A stretch of DNA of 64,000 nt from positions 41,798-105,797 of the forward strand of contig JAEUUU010000176.1 in the NCBI GenBank assembly GCA_016787345.1, read 5' to 3'. Of the stretch, positions 59,230 to 64,000 are shown in pieces. Both the position numbers and the translations under genes were made by a program. The notes under the pieces are model-generated. The model was not told the origin of the DNA and made no database searches. It worked only from the letters and a program-made list of their open reading frames with translations. Origin of the DNA: Saprospiraceae bacterium. Lineage in GTDB: Bacteria; Bacteroidota; Bacteroidia; Chitinophagales; Saprospiraceae. Every line of letters begins with the position of its first letter. The first letter of the stretch is position 1.

Positions 59230-59441
59230 ATCGGGACATACAATTACTTGATGTGGTGGCGCTCTTAAAACCGGCGCCGGAAAAGGGTCTGCAGGTTGGA
59301 CAGGTTGGCGCTGTGGTTGAAATACTCGAACCAGGTGTTTTTGAAGTAGAGTTTTGTGATAAAAAAGGAAAAACCCTTGCCTTGGTAACGGTAAAACAGG
59401 CTGATCTTTTGCTTTTGCAATATGAACTTGAAATGGCCTGA
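59226..59441 (+). CDS. DUF4926 domain protein, probable partner of DUF6883
   Basis: A 71-residue protein: IQLLDVVALLKPAPEKGLQVGQVGAVVEIL-type start and FEVEFCDKKGKTLALVTVKQADLL, the small beta-barrel-like DUF4926 family. It is translationally coupled to the DUF6883 gene (ATGA overlap) and would be the antidote if the pair is a toxin-antitoxin or immunity module. That role is inference from arrangement. Confidence 0.78.
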   Translation: MNRDIQLLDVVALLKPAPEKGLQVGQVGAVVEILEPGVFEVEFCDKKGKTLALVTVKQADLLLLQYELEMA

Positions 59442-59488
59442 ATCCCGATAGCCAATCCATTGAATTGATCGAAATTTCAATCCCGGTT

Positions 59489-60493
59489 ATGTCCCGCACA
59501 CTTACCCTGCTCATCATCGCGCTTTTCTTTTTACCTGTCGGTATCCTGCAGGCGCAGTTTGCCACGCAAATTGCCGACCAAACCTTCAAGGTCGACGGCA
59601 CCCACGATTTCCCCTACGCTTTTGCCGCGGGCGACCAGATCGCGATCAACGTACACGTGCTCACCGGCCGTCGCCTCAAAGCGGTAGAACTGATTCAGTG
59701 GCCCGATTACACCATTTTCCGCAGCTACGAGCTCGATACAACCCTGCAAAAAACCGTGATGATTCCCCAGACGGGTGTGTACATCCTGCGCATTCAGGAG
59801 GCCGGAATGGGTAAAAAAGTATGTCGTTTTACGCTGTTCCGCGCGCCGGGCAGCCCCGAAACCGCCCGGCTCGATACCCGCATCGGCTGGGATCTCAAAC
59901 AATACCCGGAGTACCAGATCGCCACGCGCCACGTGCCCTCGGGCAAAAAAACAGAAGTCGTGACGCTCGGCGGACAAGTAACGGTGGGGTCCAACAAGTT
60001 TGGCACGCAAAAAGGCATGAATGCCTACCAGTTTACGCTACCGCCCAATACCGTGCGCTGGGCTTTCCGCATCGCCGTAGGGCAGGCAGGCATCGAGGCG
60101 CGCCGCAAAGACGCGGAAAAACTGACCTCGGCCCTCAAATCCGGGGCCGTCAGGATGCTCGGCGTCGAGCCGGAAACGGCGCTGGCCGCCTTCGCGCTCG
60201 GAATGGCGGTCGACATGACCGTCTCGTCGGCAGGTGAAGACGTCGATTACGCCTTGCTTTCACCCGAAAATCTGCCCAAGTTCTATGCAGGCGAGTCATA
60301 CGACGCCTTTATGTTCCAGTCGGGCGTCAGCGTCGATGCGCAACGCCGCTCTTCTCCGCTCGAAGGCACCTGGCTTTTTGCCCTGCGCAGCAACAACTGG
60401 ATGCGCGACATCGACGTCGTCATCGATATTGAAGCCGTCACGGAAACCCAGTTTTTTGTTGAAGAAATGTATCTGGAGCCGGTAAAGCCCTGA
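59489..60493 (+). CDS. Secreted protein of unknown function
   Basis: A 334-residue protein with signal peptide MSRTLTLLIIALFFLPVGILQAQ. The mature part is mostly beta-strand-like in the first half (a possible jelly-roll or pre-peptidase-like segment: YAFAAGDQIAINVHVLTGRRL, TGVYILRIQEAGMGKKVCRFTLF). The second half holds a helical part (EARRKDAEKLTSALKSG) and FFVEEMYLEPVKP at the end. No family recognised. ATG 59489 begins the signal; it converges with the next gene. Confidence 0.7.
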   Translation: MSRTLTLLIIALFFLPVGILQAQFATQIADQTFKVDGTHDFPYAFAAGDQIAINVHVLTGRRLKAVELIQWPDYTIFRSYELDTTLQKTVMIPQTGVYILRIQEAGMGKKVCRFTLFRAPGSPETARLDTRIGWDLKQYPEYQIATRHVPSGKKTEVVTLGGQVTVGSNKFGTQKGMNAYQFTLPPNTVRWAFRIAVGQAGIEARRKDAEKLTSALKSGAVRMLGVEPETALAAFALGMAVDMTVSSAGEDVDYALLSPENLPKFYAGESYDAFMFQSGVSVDAQRRSSPLEGTWLFALRSNNWMRDIDVVIDIEAVTETQFFVEEMYLEPVKP

Positions 60494-60495
60494 AT

Positions 60496-60993
60496 CTACT
60501 GCCAGCGGCTTAGCGCCAATCCCTCTTTTTCCGCCAGATGCACAAGCACGCCGCCATGTTCGCCAAAATCGAGCAAAAAGGCATCGTTCCGGTATAATTG
60601 ATGGTCATTTCTGGAGAGCCGTACGGCTTCCAGTGTTTTTCCCGCCGCGGTTTGCCAAATGGGAAGATTACCCGCATTGACCCGTTGTATACTCACTTTG
60701 TTGTGCAAGGTGCGCAAGCGCGCCGCTGTCTCTATCAGCGCTTCCGCCGTGCTTACGCGTATCGCCTCGGAATCGTCGCCGCTGGTAACGAGCAGGCTGG
60801 ATGAGTCTTCGAACACCAGCTCCAGATAAAATAAAAAGCGGTAAGGCGCTTCCCCGGGCTCGGCCGTATTGAGCCAGAGGTAATAATTGACGTCCGAAAG
60901 AACCTGACCTTCCGCAGCCTGGAAGGCCTCTATTTCCTCGAGCCGGAAACAGTCGGGCGGTGGCGTGCCAGGGTCATTTTCCTGATTTTCCAT
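60496..60993 (-). CDS. Conserved-looking hypothetical protein
   Basis: A 165-residue acidic soluble protein, no family recognised. The sequence has alternating strands and helices (NYYLWLNTAEPGEAPYRFLF, STAEALIETAARLRTLHN, DAFLLDFGEHGGVLVHL). ATG 60993 (MENQENDPG) is chosen because a promoter box (60998-61005) lies 4 nt upstream; a start at 61008 would put that box inside the gene. It is divergent from the BlaI operon. Confidence 0.65.
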   Translation of the reverse strand: MENQENDPGTPPPDCFRLEEIEAFQAAEGQVLSDVNYYLWLNTAEPGEAPYRFLFYLELVFEDSSSLLVTSGDDSEAIRVSTAEALIETAARLRTLHNKVSIQRVNAGNLPIWQTAAGKTLEAVRLSRNDHQLYRNDAFLLDFGEHGGVLVHLAEKEGLALSRWQ

Positions 60994-60997
60994 GCTG

Positions 60998-61005
60998 CAA
61001 AAGTA
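60998..61005 (-). promoter_or_regulatory. -7 promoter box, near-leaderless
   Basis: TACTTTTG (minus strand) matches TAnnTTTG and ends 4 nt before the ATG at 60993. It decides the start of that gene. Confidence 0.5.
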
Positions 61006-61041
61006 CATCTCAGGCAACCCTCGAAAGGTTTTTATGTCTCT

Positions 61042-61057
61042 TACGAAATAATTCGTA
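61042..61057. promoter_or_regulatory. BlaI-type operator, site 1
   Basis: TACGAAATAATTCGTA is a 16-bp dyad (arms TACGAA and TTCGTA) in the region before the blaI-like gene. The TAC...GTA ends are typical of BlaI/MecI operators. Confidence 0.75.
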
Positions 61058-61072
61058 GAAAAAATTTGTCAT

Positions 61073-61088
61073 TACGAAGAACTTCGTA
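61073..61088. promoter_or_regulatory. BlaI-type operator, site 2
   Basis: TACGAAGAACTTCGTA has the same arms as site 1 and is centred 31 bp (about three helical turns) from it. Two such sites suggest cooperative autorepression of the blaI-blaR-like operon, possibly also of the divergent gene. Confidence 0.75.
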
Positions 61089-61139
61089 GATACTTGCAGG
61101 CACAAACACAGATTCAAAAGTTTATCCATCCAGATCGAT

Positions 61140-61520
61140 ATGTCGAAACCTACCGATGCCGAGTTGCAGATTCTGCACATCCTTTGGGAGCGCGGCCCGA
61201 GTACCGTGCGCGCCGTCAATGACGCACTCAACGCCCAGCGGGAAGTCGGCTACACCACTACGTTGAAAATCATGCAGATCATGCATGCCGAGAAGGGGTT
61301 ACTGACCCGGCAGGAAGACGGCCGGACGCACATTTACGCTGCGGCCGTGACCCGCGAGGATACGCAGGCCAACCTGCTGCAGCAATTCGTCGACAACACT
61401 TTTCGCGGCAGCGCCATGCAGCTCGTCATGCAGGCTCTGGGCAATCATGAGGCCAGTTCGGCCGAACTGGACGAGATCAAAGCACTTATTGCTCAACTGG
61501 AACAAAAAGACAAGCCATGA
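61140..61520 (+). CDS. blaI: BlaI/MecI/CopY family repressor
   Basis: A 126-residue DNA-binding repressor. The winged helix (PTDAELQILHILWERGPSTVRAV, REVGYTTTLKIMQIMHAEKGLL) is followed by a C-terminal dimerisation helix region, where cleavage by the partner protease would occur. The stop overlaps the start of the M56 gene (ATGA). Two dyads upstream are its likely operators. Confidence 0.92.
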   Translation: MSKPTDAELQILHILWERGPSTVRAVNDALNAQREVGYTTTLKIMQIMHAEKGLLTRQEDGRTHIYAAAVTREDTQANLLQQFVDNTFRGSAMQLVMQALGNHEASSAELDEIKALIAQLEQKDKP

Positions 61521-63775
61521 TGACCTTGCCTTTCCCTTTGTCCGAAGCAGCCGTACAGGCCCTGGGCTGGACGCTCCTGCACAACCTCTGGCAGGGTACG
61601 GTTATCGTCCTGCTCCTCTTGCTGCTCCTGCCCAGGCTACTCACGGCAAAAGCGCGGTACCGGGCGGCTTACGGCGGGTTATTGGCCATGCTGGCAGCCG
61701 CGGTGATTACGTTTTTTTGCTTTTATCAGCCCAACACCGGGGCAGCGGCAGTTCAGCAGATTGCTGTTGAAACCGGTATGACACCGGATCAATTGGCTGT
61801 TGGAGCCGAAATAACTGACGAGTCCGTCCGGAGCCAGATCAGCACCTGGCTTGATCAATACCATCCGGCACTGGTCGGGGTATGGTTGCTCGGGTTCGGC
61901 ATATTTCTGTTGCGGCTCGCGGGTGGCCTTTTCGGCATTCACAATTTACGGCGAAGCGCTTTCCCATTGTCCGGCGCCCACTGGGCTGTGGAACAACTGA
62001 GTACACTTGCAGCTCGCCTGCCATACCGGCAATCGGTCGATCTGCTCGAATCGGCAATGGTACATGTTCCGCTGACGGTCGGATGGCTAAAACCCGTGAT
62101 TCTTCTGCCCCTCGGCATGGTCAATCAGCTGAGTCCCGCAGAGGTGGAGGCGATACTGGCACACGAGCTGGCACATATTGCCCGGCGCGACTGGCTGTTC
62201 AACCTTCTGCAGGCATTCATTGAAGCGCTGTTTTATTACCATCCTGCCGTCTGGTGGCTGTCGGCCCTGGTACGCCGCGAACGCGAAAATTGTTGCGATG
62301 ATGTGGCCATCGCCCTGACGGGCAACCGGTTGGTATTTGCCAAAGCACTGGTACAGGTACAGGAAATGACGCGTGAACGCAACCGGAAACCGGTGCTGGC
62401 GCTGGGTGCATCGGGCGCTACCGCATGGTTGCGCCGCCGCCCCCTGTTGCTCGAGCGCATACAACGCATTCTCAATCAACAACATAAAAAGTCACAGCTT
62501 ATGGAAAAATTCATTGCCAGCTCCCTGTTGGCCGCACTGATGGCGCTGTGGGGAGCCCAATCCCGAGAGGTGGTGCAACTGACCGATACGCTCGGACAAA
62601 TTGCTTCTGCCCCTTTGGCCTGGTTCGAAGGCGCACCCGATCAGGAACCCGCACTGGCGCCGTTGCCGGTCGTCGATGCCGATTCGGTGCCCAAAGGGAA
62701 AAAAGCCCGTCAAACCCAGAAGATCGTACAGGAAAACGACGAAGGACGGGTTGAAATGGAGTTGCAGGACGGACTGATCACCCGCTTGAACATCAACGGA
62801 CAAGATGTGCCCCCCGGCGAGTATGAAAAACACAAAGAACTTACCGACGGGCTTCGGGAGGATATGGCTCCCCCGGCGCCTATCGCTGCATTTCCGGGCA
62901 CACCCGCGGCACCCGAATTTTACTTCTGGTCGCCCGCAGCGCCGCCTGCCGCTTTCTCCCCCCTGAGCCCCATTTCGCCCATGGCCCCCATGGCGCCCAT
63001 GGCGCCGGAGGCGTTTTCGTTCGTTCCCGGCGCTCCTGGCAGCATCACGACCGATAAAGACGAACAAGGCAATACCGTCATCCGCCTCCTGCGTGAAGGA
63101 GCGCCCACCGAAATCATCGTTAAGGGTGATGAAGTGTGGATCGATGGAAAGAAGATGGAAAACGGCCAATCGTTCAACTTCGACGCGGGCAGCCCGGCAT
63201 TTATCTGGAATGGCGCTGATGGCCAATCATTCTACTTCCCCGAAGCGCGAGCGTTTCAATTCGAGCCCGGCCTGAGCCAGGAGGACATCGCCCGAATGCA
63301 GGAAATGCAGGCCCGCGAAATGGCGGAAGCGCGCAAACAAATGGAGCGTGAAAGAAAAGTGATGGAAAAAGACAGGAAGCGCCAGGAAAAAGAGATGCGT
63401 AAACACCGCAAAGAGATTGAAATAAACGAACGCGAAAACATGCGCCGCGCCAGCGAAGAAATGCGCCGCGCCGAACTGGAAATGGAACGCAGCCAACAGG
63501 AAATGCAACGCGCAATGGCCGAAATGCAACGCGCTCAAATCGAGGCTTCCCGATCCGGTAATTTCGGTGAAGCTATGCGGAGAGAATTGCAACGCGACGG
63601 CCTGCTCCCCGATCCCAAACACTACTCTTTACAACTCAGCAGCACGGAACTGATCGTCAACGGCCAGAAACAATCCAGCGCCCTGCACCGCAAATACCTC
63701 GACCTCTACCGGCAAAAAACCGGACAGGAACTTGGCCCGGGCAGCAACATTAATATTGTTGAAAACAGAGACTGA
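61517..63775 (+). CDS. BlaR1-type M56 metallopeptidase with unusual C-terminal region
   Basis: A 752-residue membrane protein. N-terminal transmembrane helices (WQGTVIVLLLLLLLPRLL and others) flank a cytosolic zinc protease loop with HELAHIARRD (H216, E217, H220) and the later RRERENCCDDVAIAL. A further hydrophobic helix follows near residue 340. The C-terminal 400 residues contain no penicillin-binding domain. They include a Pro/Met/Ala-rich stretch (about 481-500) and a long charged coiled coil (about 588-681). The sensor input is thus probably not a beta-lactam. Translationally coupled to the blaI-like gene. Confidence 0.88.
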   Translation: MMTLPFPLSEAAVQALGWTLLHNLWQGTVIVLLLLLLLPRLLTAKARYRAAYGGLLAMLAAAVITFFCFYQPNTGAAAVQQIAVETGMTPDQLAVGAEITDESVRSQISTWLDQYHPALVGVWLLGFGIFLLRLAGGLFGIHNLRRSAFPLSGAHWAVEQLSTLAARLPYRQSVDLLESAMVHVPLTVGWLKPVILLPLGMVNQLSPAEVEAILAHELAHIARRDWLFNLLQAFIEALFYYHPAVWWLSALVRRERENCCDDVAIALTGNRLVFAKALVQVQEMTRERNRKPVLALGASGATAWLRRRPLLLERIQRILNQQHKKSQLMEKFIASSLLAALMALWGAQSREVVQLTDTLGQIASAPLAWFEGAPDQEPALAPLPVVDADSVPKGKKARQTQKIVQENDEGRVEMELQDGLITRLNINGQDVPPGEYEKHKELTDGLREDMAPPAPIAAFPGTPAAPEFYFWSPAAPPAAFSPLSPISPMAPMAPMAPEAFSFVPGAPGSITTDKDEQGNTVIRLLREGAPTEIIVKGDEVWIDGKKMENGQSFNFDAGSPAFIWNGADGQSFYFPEARAFQFEPGLSQEDIARMQEMQAREMAEARKQMERERKVMEKDRKRQEKEMRKHRKEIEINERENMRRASEEMRRAELEMERSQQEMQRAMAEMQRAQIEASRSGNFGEAMRRELQRDGLLPDPKHYSLQLSSTELIVNGQKQSSALHRKYLDLYRQKTGQELGPGSNINIVENRD

Positions 63776-63784
63776 AAGGAGGGC

Positions 63785-63977
<193 letters not shown>

Positions 63978-64000
63978 TCATCACTTCTTTTTCTCCGTTC

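Overview
The window is a 64 kb chromosomal segment of a GC-rich member of the Bacteroidota, most likely of the Saprospiria/Lewinella type. The reasons are: several secreted proteins with a type IX secretion (T9SS) C-terminal sorting domain and SprB-like repeats; a TonB-dependent receptor with a carboxypeptidase-regulatory-like N-terminus; the Bacteroidota-specific families DUF4293 and DUF5606; LytS/LytTR signalling; recurrent TAnnTTTG promoter boxes; and almost no Shine-Dalgarno sequences. The genus assignment is inference. I saw no rRNA, tRNA, CRISPR array, transposase or prophage.

Layout. 0-5 kb: a salt-stress locus with two Na+/H+-type antiporters flanking the two-gene mannosylglycerate pathway (mpgS-mpgP). 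5-12.5 kb: a sugar isomerase-like protein, two poorly known membrane proteins, a TonB-dependent receptor and a LytS/LytTR two-component pair. 12.8-19.5 kb: a secreted M43 metalloprotease, an alpha-carbonic anhydrase lipoprotein, then an ECF-like sigma factor overlapping a membrane-anchored anti-sigma-like gene and converging on a TPR-CHAT (caspase-like) protein. 19.6-33.5 kb: mostly housekeeping genes (recQ, kdsD, thioredoxin, VanY peptidase, nadC, DEAD-box helicase, pyrD, dnaX) with a small regulator/membrane pair. 33.6-46.5 kb: a PIN-type toxin-antitoxin pair, an unusual subtilase with two SH3 domains, an adenylate cyclase, a biotinyl carrier protein, four tandem outer-membrane beta-barrel paralogues, a GAF-SpoIIE phosphatase, frr and a glycosyltransferase. 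46.6-64 kb: T9SS proteins, including a 1925-residue metalloprotease with ten SprB-like repeats, a diacylglycerol-kinase-like enzyme, VanW, an amino-acid-oxidase-like flavoprotein, a GH3 enzyme, a DUF6883/DUF4926 pair and a BlaI/BlaR-type operon with two matching operators.

The most distinctive non-coding signal is a set of intergenic inverted-repeat elements. One class (23.3-24.7 kb) ends in a GTAGCGCCGACCTCC palindrome. Two copies are nearly identical inverted repeats of each other, a third is diverged, and the ends supply the TAG stop codons of three genes. A second class has locus-specific tandem words on one arm mirrored on the other arm. Two members (26.9 and 28.7 kb) share a conserved loop although their arms differ, and a half copy lies at 56.1 kb. 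Several promoter boxes sit only 4-6 nt before the start codon, which suggests leaderless or near-leaderless mRNAs.
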